Assembly: GCA_016748015.1 (NCBI GenBank)
Contig: JAAOMT010000303.1
Coordinates: 314,257 to 378,256 of the forward strand
DNA: 64,000 nt
Direction of reading: 5' to 3'
DNA from: Geosiphon pyriformis
Lineage: Eukaryota; Glomeromycota; Glomeromycetes; Archaeosporales; Geosiphonaceae
Each line of letters begins with the position of its first letter. Position 1 is the first letter of the stretch. Positions 22,157-33,000 of this stretch are shown in pieces. Under the pieces are notes generated by a model. It did not search any database. It was not told where the DNA came from and saw only the letters and a list, made by a program, of their open reading frames with translations. Made by a program: the position numbers and the translations under genes.

Positions 22157-24262
22157 GGCAGAATTAGAAAGCATAGAAGCAAACCATTTAGGATTTGTGA
22201 AATCTTTATTTTAGTATTATTGCCAACACTTAGGATTGAACCATAATCACATATCAGCAGAATCAGCCTTCAATTTTTATGTCAACGAGAGAATTGCATA
22301 TTTGTTGAGTACATCAGTAAATATTGAATCAGCAAGAGAAACTTTTTACAACAAATTAATTCAAAACACCAGCCTATCAACAAATCATAATTTCGCATCT
22401 ATCATTACTGAGATCAATAAAAAAATCGAATATCACATACAGCAAAGATACCCAATTACTTATGCAAGTAAAGATAAAGAAAAACTACAAACACCAGCAG
22501 TAACACTTCAAAGGATATAATTACCTACATAGAAGAAAACAAAGATTGAATTACCAACCAACCCATCATACCATTATACATTCGGAAGTGCCATTAATAT
22601 AACATCAACAGGCACATCTACAGCAATCATGACATTAGCATTTGGAAAATTTCCATTTCAAAATAAACAAAGGAAAGAGAATCTATTAGGACCATATGGT
22701 GAATATTTTGAAGGATTTAAATCTTGATCGCCAATGCCATCAGAATTTTGATCCTCACCACCTCAACCAGATTTCGGAACAGTAAGTCTGTAGGAAATCA
22801 CTGAATCAAAAGAAGAACAAAAAGAAGAGGAAGAAGAATCTGAAGAACAAGAAGAAGAGAAAGAAGAATCTGAAGATCAAGAATTTACCTACCAGAATCC
22901 GATCATGGAAAACTCAGAAATCAAAACCCCAAACTTTCAAACTCAGCAAAATCCAACTTTAGAAAATCCAGAAATTGAAACTCTAAATATTCAGACACCG
23001 CCAACTCAGGATAATCGAAACCCTGAAACAATCAACCAACAACACTTACCTCCAGTAATTGTGATCAATCCACTACCAGCTCCATCAAATGCCAAACAAC
23101 AACAACAGCCACAACTGCTACCTCAATAAAACCAGCAGCAATCACAACAACAATCAATAGCTTATGCTCCAATTGCCAAAATTGAAAAATTTACCAGTGA
23201 AAAGGACGACACTCAAGTATGGCTCAATGATATGGAAAAAGCCATCACAGTCAATGGATGGAATGACAACAGAGCCCTTTAAGTGATTCCCTATTTTCTA
23301 CAAGATACTGCTGACTTGTGGTATCAGAGTTTAGCCATTAAACCTCAAACATTCCAAGAATTCAAAACTGCATTTTTGGGATATTTTAGTAATAATAACA
23401 GTATTAATTGCTTAGCCAACACCTTCACCACAATCAAACAAGGAGAAACTAAAGCAGTTACCACTTACTTGGGACATTTCCACAGAAATTTATGCCAAAT
23501 CCAAGCAATTCAAGCTGACTATTTTACTGCATCTTAGATTCTAAACCAGTTCATCCGTGGACTGTATAGTAATCTTCTCTAGCACATATGTTCAATGCAC
23601 CCACAAACTCTCCAAAATGCCATTACAAATGCCAGAAATTTTGAATTGGCAGAACTCAAAGCAAGCCATGCCCAAGCCATTAATTTAGTAATAAATGGAT
23701 CATCTGAATTGGATTCCAAATTGAAACAATTCAGTGATTCAATTAATCAGAAATTGGAAAAATACTTAGCTGACAATTGTGCAATTTATCAACCACCACA
23801 ATGACACAATAATTCAGGAAACATAAATCATTTCCAAAATCAGATGCGTTTATCATCATCTCCAAATTAGCCATGGCAACAAGAGACGCATGTCTGTTAT
23901 AACTGTGGTAAACAAAACCACATTAGAGCTGATTGCCAATTTTATAATAATAATTAATGATTGGGAAATCAATATCGAAACCCCAATTGCCAGTTCCCAA
24001 CTCCGAGTTACCAATCCAACCCAGCCCCATATCAACCAACTTACCTGCCAATGATGCAACAGCCAATATATCAACCACCTATATATCAATTTCCAGTTTA
24101 TCAACTGCAGCCACCAATAATATATCAACCACCACAGCCACAAATAATTTATCAGACATCCATAGTTCAAACACTGCCATCAAACTCAGCTCAAATGACA
24201 TCAGGAAACCCCAGATCAAAAGTCACCCAAAACTGGAGATCAGCAATGGTTGTTTATTAACC
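22157..24262 (+). pseudogene. C gag: matrix-like N-terminus, capsid domain, CCHC knuckle, YQP repeats
   Basis: The frame starts at conserved GTG (VAELESIEANHLGF). Open pieces are 22236-22517, 22905-23126 (Asn/Gln/Pro-rich), 23283-23534 and 23595-23801 (capsid domain with YFLQDTADLWYQSL, IKQGETKAVTTYLG and SSELDSKLKQFSDSINQ). The CCHC knuckle at about 23890-23935 is intact: C-Y-N-C-G-K-Q-N-H-I-R-A-D-C. Open 23961-24257 is a Tyr/Gln/Pro repeat tail. Nearly all breaks are single stops at former Gln or Trp codons in one frame, which continues into protease without a programmed frameshift. Confidence 0.9.
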
Positions 24263-25050
24263 AATTCCCAGTTCATCCAACCAGCCATCAGGATCATAAC
24301 AACAAAGTTCAGGAACCAGGTATACTCAAAACCCGAATTCTCAGAACTATTTAAGTTTTCTGGCTACCTCAGAAGACATCTCACCCAACATTTAGGAACC
24401 CAAACAAAAGCAATTACTTACCAATATTCTGCCAGCTATTGTCACGGAAGATAAGTCTCTAGCAGCTATATTTCCTTTCGAAATTGAGGAACTTACAGAA
24501 ACCCCTTTGTTTAGTGGAGCTGCACTTGAGGAAAAACCTATTATAGTAATATACACAGATGCCAAAATTGATGATTAGTTTATCAAACTGATCCTAGATA
24601 GTGAATCAGCTGGCAGCATCATCACAAGACAGCTCATGGACCAATTAGGTCACCGAGTTGATTGAGCTTCCAGTGCAAAAATAATTACCATTGATAGAAC
24701 CACCAAGACTCCAATTGGTGAAATAGATAACTTGCCTATAGAAATCAATAGCATTACCATACCAATCAAGGTATTAGTCATGGAAGCCACTCAATACCAA
24801 GCACTGGTGGGTAATGACTGGCTATCCAAAATTAACGTAACACTCAATTGGAACACCCAAGAGCTCCAGTTTAGCCAGAATAAACAACACACACATGTAC
24901 CAGCCACATGTGGCCATTTCAAACTCATCACCATGCCATTAGCTCCACTTATCAAATTCGAAGAAGAAAAAAAGAAACCTACCTGGAAAGCATACCAAGT
25001 CTCTTGGGCCAACAAAGACTACAACAAGCTACCACCAATACTTTTGTGAG
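24263..25050 (+). pseudogene. C protease
   Basis: In the gag frame: LTNILPAIVTEDKS, FPFEIEEL, then the catalytic turn D-S-E at 24597-24605, SAGSIITRQLMDQLG, then open 24732-25046 with IDNLP...MEATQYQALVGNDWLSK and KPTWKAYQVSW. The turn Gly of D-S-G is Glu (GAA). The fold is otherwise well kept. It would cleave the polyprotein in living relatives. Confidence 0.85.
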
Positions 25051-25920
25051 ACAACAAGAGAAAAGAAAAAGAAAACAAAGAACTTACTTGGAATACTGAC
25101 CAAAACTGGGAAACTGATAATGACCAAGACAAACCAGCAAACTGGAAGTGAAAAGAAATTGATAAGGGAAAGAAAAAGAAGAAAGAAGAAGAAACCAATC
25201 TCACCAGCAGCACTTATAGTTCATATGCTTACACTTCATTATTACCATTCAATTATTATCAACCAAAATTGGAATGCATTGATTATGGCAAGAAATTATT
25301 ATCAATGGGTGTATGCTGTGGCAATGACAAGAAATACTCTACAGCCACAAGATTCTACTGCCACCCATGCATCATAGAATGCTTTGAACAACCAAAACGA
25401 CAAGGAAAGTGGGATAACCAACTATGTCTCACATGTGGAACTATCCTACTTAACAAAGGAATGTGGAATGACATTCCTGGGCGTGGAGAAACGTGTAATG
25501 AGACATGCCAGTACACCATACTAATAAACAATTGGATAAGCAAAGGAACACCAATTGATGATGCTTGAAAATGAGTGTTGTGATAATTGAAAGAATATCC
25601 TCACAATGAAGATGAACTATGGAGAATGGCGTATGCGAAAGCAGAAAGTGTGACAACCAGCAAACTACTAGAGATCAAAAACAACCCTCTATCTCTTCCT
25701 GAACCCAAATACATACAAACTTTTGATATTTTTGGCAACATTGAAGATAACCCAAAAAAGTTTCATAAACATTACCAGTGTTTGGCACCTACTAGAGAAG
25801 AACAAGAGCAGCATTTAGAGCAGTTGAACACTCGATTATGTCAACATTGCTTAATCTCCTGTGACTTTCAGTATTGTAATGAGTGTGACCTCATTTACAA
25901 TCCACTACTGCAGATAATCT
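25051..25920 (+). pseudogene. C Cys-rich module (best preserved copy)
   Basis: A continuous region 25230-25568 shows C-I-D-Y-G...GVCCGNDKKYSTATRFYC-H-P-C, then C-L-T-C-G-TILLNKGMWNDIPGRGETC-N-E-T-C-QYTILINNW (short pieces of one stretch). Pairs at regular spacing suggest two zinc sites. After a stop, 25587-25920 holds EDELWRMAYAKAESVTTSKLL, FHKHYQCLAPTREEQEQ and a second motif C-Q-H-C...C-N-E-C. The encoded module has about ten Cys over about 230 residues. I do not recognise a named domain. It sits between protease and dUTPase in the same frame. Confidence 0.7.
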
Positions 25921-26700
25921 ACACAATTCCAGAAGAAGATGAACCAATAAGCAACTACATATCAGAATTGGAATCAATTTTCAATCCCAATTTAAACTCC
26001 AACAACAATGACGATAAAAACAATGGTTCTAGCTCTGTTCAATATGACAACAAAGATAATAGCAATTTGGACTCAGATCCAAACTCTGAAACATTTATAG
26101 TGCTCCTTAACCTCACCAAGGAGCAGAAACTAAAATGGTTCAGTAACAATAATGAAAGTATCAGGCCAGAGCATGTGCATGATACTAATGTAGAGTTTAA
26201 TCTGAGATAGCCTGGAAAAGATGCCATAAAATTGGAACTCATTTGTGCACCTGCATTGATCTCAAAATAGCATTGGAAATTCCAGCAACAACAATAGTTC
26301 AGTTAGGATTTAGGAATAGTCTAGCCAAAAAGGGAATCAACATCAGAAAAGGAATAATTGATGCAAGATACATAGGAAATATCATTGCTATGCTACAAAA
26401 TGATTTGGAAAAAGCCTATATTATAGAGCCAAATGAAAAGATAGCACAAGCAATATTCCTACCTCTGGTGAAAATAGTTCAGTTAGTGTCAGTGGGAAAA
26501 AGAGAAGAATTAGGGATAACAGCTAAAGGAATACAGAGATTTAGATCAATGGGTAAAATAGATATACCAGTTAATATGGCAGAGGAAAAAATTGTTGGCA
26601 AAGAAGAAATTATCTCAACTCATCAAACAATTTCTATCCCACCATATAACCAGTATGGGTTAGCCATAAAAAGAAAAGTAAAGAATCAGACTTAGTTGTT
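25921..26700 (+). pseudogene. C dUTPase domain with a one-base deletion
   Basis: It starts in the upstream frame (open 25587-26207) with EEDEPISNYISELES, an Asn/Asp-rich linker and motif 1 as VEFNLR. A one-base loss near 26236, within the KLE(P)H segment, shifts the rest to the +2 frame (open 26243-26692): NSLAKKG (motif 2), GIIDARYIGN (motif 3, Asp and Tyr kept), NEKIAQAIF (motif 4), AKGIQRFRSMG (motif 5, degraded). Downstream domains all stay in the shifted frame, so the deletion is post-insertion damage. Confidence 0.87.
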
Positions 26701-27900
26701 TGAAGCAGAAGCCACCATTTGTGAATTAGGAGAGATTGGACTCACTAATCTCTACATATCAGCCAAAAGCCCCAAAAATATCAAAATTCTCATCTACAAT
26801 ACAACGAGAAATGTTATCAAAATACCAAAAGGAACTATCATTGGATATTTAACCACTGAAGTTGAGAATCAACCACCAGACCATATTTCAGATTTTCTAC
26901 AGCTTTGTGGATATATGGACATTACATCATAAACCATTTATGGAAAAAGTAAATGTTATCTGCTCCAACCAGAACAATTGGAACAAATAAACATAGGAAA
27001 TCTAGATCCACTTCAACAAATGCAACTCAAGATGTTACTTAACAATTTCAATGACATCTTTGCCAGCAAAAATGAATTTGGCCAAATCAACATTATTCAG
27101 CATCAGATTAAGACTGGAGATGCAATGCCAATAAAACAAAAAACATACAGAGTACTACTAGCAAGCCATGAGATCATTCATCAAAAAATTAACCAGATGC
27201 TTGATAATGGGCTAATTCAGTTGTCAATAAGTCTATAGTCATTATCAGTAGTACTGGTTCATAAGAAAAATGGAAAAATCCATTTTTGTGTAAACTACCA
27301 GAAACTGAATAGAGTAACAAAAGGTAATAGCTATCCAACTCCAAAAATCCAAGAACTATTTGACACTTTTGGAGAAAATAAATGGTTTTCAACACTAAAT
27401 TTAGATAGTGGTTACTGGCAAGTAGCCATGGATCTAGCTGACAAAGAAAAAACAGCATTCACCACAAGAGAAAGAAATTTTAAGTTTGAAGTCATGTCAT
27501 TTGGCTTAATAAATGCCCCAACAACATTCCAATGGCTCATGGAAATCATCTATACTGGATTACTATGGAAATCAGTAGTCATATATTTGAATAACACCAA
27601 TGTGTTCTCAAAAACATTTGATGATCATTTGCATCATCTCTAACAAGTGTTTGAAAGATTGAGAAGAGCAGGATTGAAACTAAATGCAACCAAATGTTTC
27701 TTTGGAAAAACCAAACTCAAGTTTTTGGGACATATAGTAAGCAAAGATGGAATCAAAATGGACCCAGACAAGATTGAAGTAGTTAAGAACTTTCTGGTAC
27801 TAACCAACTTAACAGAACTAAGAACATTTTTAGGTTTCACAGGTTATTATCACTATTTTATCAAAGATTTCTTAAAACTGGCTCAGCTACTTCACCATCT
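26696..27900 (+). pseudogene. C connector and reverse transcriptase
   Basis: Open pieces are 26696-26929 (linker ending SDFLQLCGYMDITS), 26978-27235 (QHQIKTGDAMPIKQ), 27428-27640 and 27647 onward. RT blocks are VVLVHKKNGKIHFCVNYQKLN, SYPTPKIQELFDTF, FSTLNLDSGYWQVAMD and FGLINAPTTFQ. The active box Y-L-N-N at 27584-27595 has both Asp lost. LKFLGHIVSKDGIK and LRTFLGFTGYYHYFIK follow. Loss of both aspartates abolishes activity although most of the frame is open. Confidence 0.9.
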
Positions 27901-28387
27901 ACAGACCAAGAATGTGAAATATGAATGGACCAAAGCTCAACAAGAAGCATTTGACACATTAAGAAGAAAACTTATCCAAGCTCTAGTATTAATGTATTCA
28001 GACCACAGCAAACCATTCATAATCACCACCGATACATCAAGTCAAGCATTGAAAGCAGTACTATCACAGAAAGAATCAGATAGAAGAGAACATTCAGTAG
28101 CTTATGCCAGTAAAAGCTTAAGCCCAGCTGAAAAGAACTATAGAACTCCATCATTAGAACACTTAGATATCTATTGGGCTGTTATCAAATAAAAGGAATA
28201 CTTGAGCCAAAAGTTTGAAGTGTACACCAATCACAAAGGATTGACTTTAATCCAAAAACAAGAATTTGCAAATGATCGCCATGCCAGATGGAAAATAGAA
28301 CTTTCATTATTTAATTATACAGTATATTATAAAAAGAGAAAAAACAATAGAAATGCTGACAGACTATTACAAATAAGACAAATCTAA
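27901..28387 (+). pseudogene. C RNase H domain
   Basis: It continues from RT in the same frame: TKAQQEAFDTLRRKLIQ, FIITTDTSSQALKAVLSQK (first Asp kept), HSVAYASKSLSPAEKNYRT, LEHLDIYWAVIK (Glu present), stop, then FEVYTNHKGLTLIQKQEF (usual TDH reads TNH) and NRNADRLLQ (last Asp kept). One catalytic-site change and one stop are seen. Confidence 0.87.
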
Positions 28388-28417
28388 AAACATTTCAACC
28401 CAAAAATATAACAAAAG

Positions 28418-29725
28418 ATGAATACACAAAAATACCAACAACTCCAGCATTATATAAATAATCAATTGTTCAAGGAGAAATTATCTCAAAAGGAACAAAA
28501 CAACATAAAACAACAATCAAAATATTTTATCAATTATCAAAATATACTCTACCGGAAGAACAGAAGAAATCCAGATCAACCAATCAGAGTAATCACAGAA
28601 CCAGAGAAAGAGACAATATTATTCAACATGTACTCAGATCTAACAGCAGGACATTTTTATAAAGAAGCAACCATAGAAAAAACCAGAAAAAGATATTATT
28701 GGCCATCAATATATCCAGACATCATCCAATATGTTTAAAATTGTGATGCTTGTCAAAGAAGAGGAAAAACAAGACCAAGTAAATCATTAAGACCAATCAA
28801 AGCAGGACAACCATTCAATCACATGGGAATTAACTTAGTCAGACCATTAACAATCACCAGTAGAGACAACAGATATATTGCAGTAGCTATGGATTATCTT
28901 ACTAAATGGCCAGAAGCAAAAGCTATTCAAAGAGCAGATGTAGAATCTGTTGCCGAATTCATTCATCAAGATTTGATTTGTTGACATGGATGTCCAAAAG
29001 AACTATTATCAGATCAAAGAACTTACTTTGTGAACAGAATGTTAACAGAATTAAGTCAGAGATTTGAAATAAAAAGACCATTATTGTTATTATATCATCT
29101 ATAAACAAATAGACTAATCGAAAGGTTTAACAGAACATTGTGTGAAGCAATTGCCAAGATCAGTCAAAAAAATCAGAATGAATGGGATTTGTTTATACTA
29201 TCAGTACTATTTGCTTATCAAACAATGAAGCAAGACACTATACAAGCAACACCATTTGAATTAGTATATGGTAGAACAGCAACATTACCAATCGAAATAG
29301 AAGTTAACACTTATCCAACAGAACCAATAACTGAAGACAATTTTCAGGAAATGTTACTAAGAAAAACATATGACTTAATGGAAACTCTAGAAAACAAGCA
29401 ACAAAGAGCAGCTGATAACATTCAAAAGTCACAAGAAAAACAAAAAAAGAGATGACAACCAACTACCAGACAAACCAGTTAAATTCAAGATTGGAAACAA
29501 GTACTTCTACATCATACTAAAGTGGAAAAACAATGGAGTGAAAAATTTGACCCCAAATGGGATGGACCATTTCACATTGAAGAAATTCTTGGAAATGGAG
29601 CTTATAAATTAAGATGGAACAACAAAATCTTAGCCAAAGCAGCACATGGTGATCAACTGAAACCATATCACCATACAGTGTCACCATCCATCAATAACAT
29701 TCCACAATTAAGAGTACAATGAATA
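28418..29725 (+). pseudogene. C integrase
   Basis: Open pieces 28418-28735, 29138-29452 and 29522-29719. The zinc region has AGHFYKEATIEKTRKRYYW and C-D-A-C-Q. The catalytic core has HMGINLV (first Asp is Asn), LLSDQRTYF (second Asp kept) and NRLIERFNRTLCE (Glu kept). The GPY/F-type tail KFDPKWDGPFHIEEILGNG is well kept. Two compensating small indels occur near 29452-29500. Loss of the first Asp predicts no strand transfer. Confidence 0.9.
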
Positions 29726-30496
29726 CTAGTTCAACCAGATGAAATTCCACGAGATCTGAAACCAATCATAATCATTGAACCAAACATGTAAAAAAGAAAT
29801 CAAACAATAAAAGAGTATATAAAAACACAGTATATGCGACAAAGACAACCAAGAAAAATAGAAATACCAAATCATATTCACGCCATAGCTCAACAATTAT
29901 TCCAGACCTTAAGTCAACAATCTTTAAACATAGAAGTTATTGTTAACAACCAAACAATTTGCTATCAAAACACCAAAAGAAAGACAAAGAATACACCATA
30001 TTAGCAGTTATCAAAGAATAATAAAAACTGGTCAGACAACATAATAGAAAAAGTAAAAAACACTTTTGGGAAAATACCTATTATGGCACTAACAGAAAAA
30101 CTTACAAAAGAGAATTGGAAGCAATGGACAGAACAACTTCCAATATTATACTGTTACTACCAGCTAGGTCGAAAGTTGAATATTCAGAAGTTGTATATTG
30201 ACAAATCCAAGAGAGTATTCAACCAAAACATAATACAGCAAATTGAAGAATTCATTGGGAAAAAGACAAACTCGACACTACATGTGAGAACAATTTATCA
30301 ACTGCACAACATATTTCAGAATTATCCAGAAATACTGTTATACTCTGACATAGAAACCATAACCATTAACCAATGGGAAAAAATGAACAATACACAAGTA
30401 AAAGATGTGAAGAACAGAGTTAAACAAACAATACTTGAAAAAGAAGTATTAGAATTAATTCAAGATGAAGATTTCAATAGAGCTCAATATTAAAAG
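29726..30496 (+). pseudogene. C C-terminal module after integrase, unknown function
   Basis: After QLRVQ and a stop, the frame reads ILVQPDEIPRDLKPIIII, then a Lys/Arg-rich part (YMRQRQPRKIEIPNHI), then an open 136-codon piece (30083-30490) reading MALTEKLTKENWKQWTEQL, NIQKLYIDKSKRVFNQNI, LHVRTIYQLHNIFQNYPEILL, and ending EVLELIQDEDFNRAQY. It precedes the polypurine tract AAAAGAAAGAGATAA. Same frame as integrase, hence part of the polyprotein. No known fold recognised; predicted mostly helical from composition. Counterparts are at 5179-5960, 37721-38455 and 42360-43162. Confidence 0.75.
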
Positions 30497-30506
30497 AAAG
30501 AGATAA
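30492..30506 (+). other. C polypurine tract
   Basis: AAAAGAAAGAGATAA lies directly before the 3' LTR, the likely plus-strand primer. Confidence 0.7.
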
Positions 30507-31275
30507 TGTTACTCATAAAAAGAAAACAGATAGAGAAAATAGCAGACCAATAAGAAAATAGTATTTAGCATGTGAGCACATTGCTTGGCAATGTGAAGCA
30601 ATATTAGAAATCATAGCATATTGCTCAAGAAATCATAGCACATTACTCGGAAATGTGAGTGATCTCATAGAACATCAATTATGTATATATAGTGGTAGCA
30701 TTAGAAGTAGAAAAAGCAGAATCTTTTAGTTAGAAATCTCTCATTCCCAAATATTGAATAAATAAATTATTTACCATCCAAATCCACTCTTCACTATCAA
30801 CACTCCATGTTGATAACAATTAATACTTAATTACACTGAAACAATAGCTCTTGATCATGGCTATTGACAGATACTAACTTGTACATTGCCTTGGCTTATT
30901 TCTTTATTTTATTTTTATTTTATTTTATTTTTTATTTTGTTATTACTAACTCTATTAAGGATTAACATATGGGGTACTGATGTTAGGATATAGCACTGGT
31001 AAAAGACCCAAGAATAAGGGTAGGACACTCGATTGAGGATAGCTTACCAGGAGAAATACTGGCCATCAAGCTGAGAAAGAAATTGATGAAACTGCAGTTT
31101 CGAGAAGCTATGGATAAAACTATTGCAATTGAATCTCTGTTCATTATACAAAGAACTCAACCAAAACCTTCAGATAACAATACCTTCAGATATTACCAAC
31201 CACATTATATATCAATTGAGCACCAAGTTATGGGTTTGTTATTTGATTTGAGACCCCAAATAATCACTTGTAACA
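30507..31275 (+). repeat. C 3' LTR
   Basis: TGTTACTCATAAAAAG to ATCACTTGTAACA, 769 bp. U3 array 30571-30668 (about two units), TATA box TATATATAG near 30684-30692, then R-U5 shared with the 5' copy. Followed by ATGC, the target duplication, and A2 gag. Confidence 0.92.
30571..30668 (+). repeat. U3 tandem repeat array, C 3' LTR (short)
   Basis: Same unit as 21288-21485 (GCACATTGCTTGGCAATGTG and relatives) but about half as many copies. The two LTRs of one element are identical at insertion, so the arrays changed length afterwards or during reverse transcription. Confidence 0.85.
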
Positions 31276-32240
31276 ATGCATTCAAAACAGAGTTTTTGAA
31301 ATACTTTAGCAACAATAATAATATCAATCATCTGGTTAACACTTTCATCACCATAAAACAAGGGGAAACTGAAGCAGTTACTATATATCTAGGATGCTTC
31401 TATAGAAATCTGTACCAAATTCAGGCAATCCAAGCTGACTATTTTACAGTGCCACAGATTCTAAATTATTTTATTAAAAGTTTGTGCAGTAGCATTCTCC
31501 AATGTGTATGTTCATTATACCCAGCAGATCTTCAAGCTGCAGTTATTAACACCAGAGATTTTGAAGCAGCAGAATTAGAAGCCAACCATGCCCAAGCTGT
31601 TAATCTAGTAATGAATAGATCATCTGAATTGGATTCTAAATTGAAACAATTCAGTAATTTAATCAATCAGAAGTTAGAGGAATACTTAGCTAACAATCGC
31701 ACAATTTATTAGTCATCACAATGATGCAATAATGTAGAAAACACAAATCATTTCAAAAATCAGTCACATATACTATTATCATCAAGTCAGCCATAGCAGC
31801 CTGAGATGTGTGTCTGCCACAACTGTGGTAAACAAGACCATATCTGAGTCAACTGCCATTTTTATAGTAATCCACAATCAGAAAATCAATACAAAAACCC
31901 CAATTATAGATTTCAGATCCTGAACCATCACCCAAATCAAGATCAATATCAACCTATTTACCTGCCAATAATGCAGCAACCAATTTACCAACCACCAGTA
32001 TATGCACCTCCAATCTATTAACCACAAACACTGACAATTTATCAACCACAGCCCCAAGCAATCTATTAACTACAGCCACCAGTAATTTATCAACCTCAAC
32101 TAATTCAAACACTGTCTCAAAACCCAGCTCAAATGATATCAGACAATTCAAGATCCAGAATCACTCAAAACTAGAGATTAACAATGATTGTTTACTAACT
32201 GATCTCCAGCTTCTCACAACATCTAACAAGATTATGGTTA
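31276..32240 (+). pseudogene. A2 gag, C-terminal part with CCHC and YQP repeats
   Basis: Resumes after C with AFKTEFLKYFSNNNNINHLV and runs open to 31709 (QILNYFIKSL, SSELDSKLKQFSNLINQ). The CCHC knuckle at 31815-31856 keeps all four ligands: C-H-N-C-G-K-Q-D-H...C, with one stop inside. Then comes the Tyr-Gln-Pro tail (about 31900-32120). It is in frame with protease downstream. Confidence 0.87.
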
Positions 32241-33000
32241 CAGAATTTGGGAACTGGGCTCACCCAAAATCCGAATTCCCAACACTATTTAAGTCTCTTA
32301 GTTATCTCAAAAAATGCCCAATTCCACAATCTGGGATCCAATCAACAATTTATACTTACCAACAACATCTCACCAGTAACCATCATGGAAGATGAGTTAC
32401 TTGTCACTATATTTTTTTTTGAAATTAACAAACTTTCAGAAGTCCTATTGTTCAATGGAGCCACTTTCGAAGAGAAACTAATAACCGCAATGTATACAGA
32501 TGCCAAAGTTGATGATCAGTCCATCAAACTGATACTAGATAGTAAATCAGCTGGCAGCATCATTACCAAACAACTCATAGATCAATTAAGTTGCTGAGTT
32601 GACTATGCTGCCAGTGCCAAAATCATTATAGCTGATGAAGTGACTAAAACTCCTATTGATAAAATAGACAACTTCCCTATTGAAGTCAATGGCATCACAG
32701 TACCAATCAAAGTTCTGGTCATGGAAGCTACTCAGTACCAAGTTTTTATTGGTAATGACTGGCTGTCTAAAACAAATGCAATACTTAACTGAACAACACA
32801 AGAGTTGCAAATCAGTTAAAACAGCCAACACACATAAATACCAATGATATGTGACCATTTCAGATTCAGCACTGCAATGTGGCCACTTATTGACTTCAAG
32901 AAAGAGAAAGAGAAACCTACCTAGAAAGCCTATCAAGTGTCATGGGCTAACAAAGACCACAACAAACTATTGCCAATACTTTCTTGGGATGACAACAGAA
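32241..33000 (+). pseudogene. A2 protease
   Basis: An open 116-codon piece (32247-32594) contains NAQFHNLGSNQQFILTNNI, FFEINKLSEVLLFNGATF, MYTDAKVDDQSIKLIL and the turn D-S-K at 32538-32546, then SAGSIITKQLIDQL. After a stop: IDNFPIEVNGITVPIKVL and IGNDWLSK. The turn Gly is Lys (AAA). Confidence 0.83.

Larger units (their letters stand above)
21231..31275 (+). mobile_element. C: innermost Ty3/gypsy element, best preserved reading frame
   Basis: The LTRs are 21231-22093 (863 bp, starting TATTACTCATAAAAAAG) and 30507-31275 (769 bp, starting TGTTACTCATAAAAAG). The target duplication is ATGC (21227-21230 and 31276-31279), and joining the A2 flanks restores gag as seen in A3. Coding content is the same as family A, including dUTPase, but the U3 region is different. 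C defines a subfamily sharing R-U5 and coding regions with A. It is the youngest by nesting and has the fewest stops. Confidence 0.93.

Noticed and set aside
23856-24170. Trp/Leu/Tyr-rich minus-strand ORF
   Set aside because: Antisense of the Tyr-Gln-Pro repeats of C gag; no independent support.
31083-31275. Start of a 209-codon ORF at 31083
   Set aside because: The first 64 codons read through the C 3' LTR; true A2 gag coding starts at 31276.
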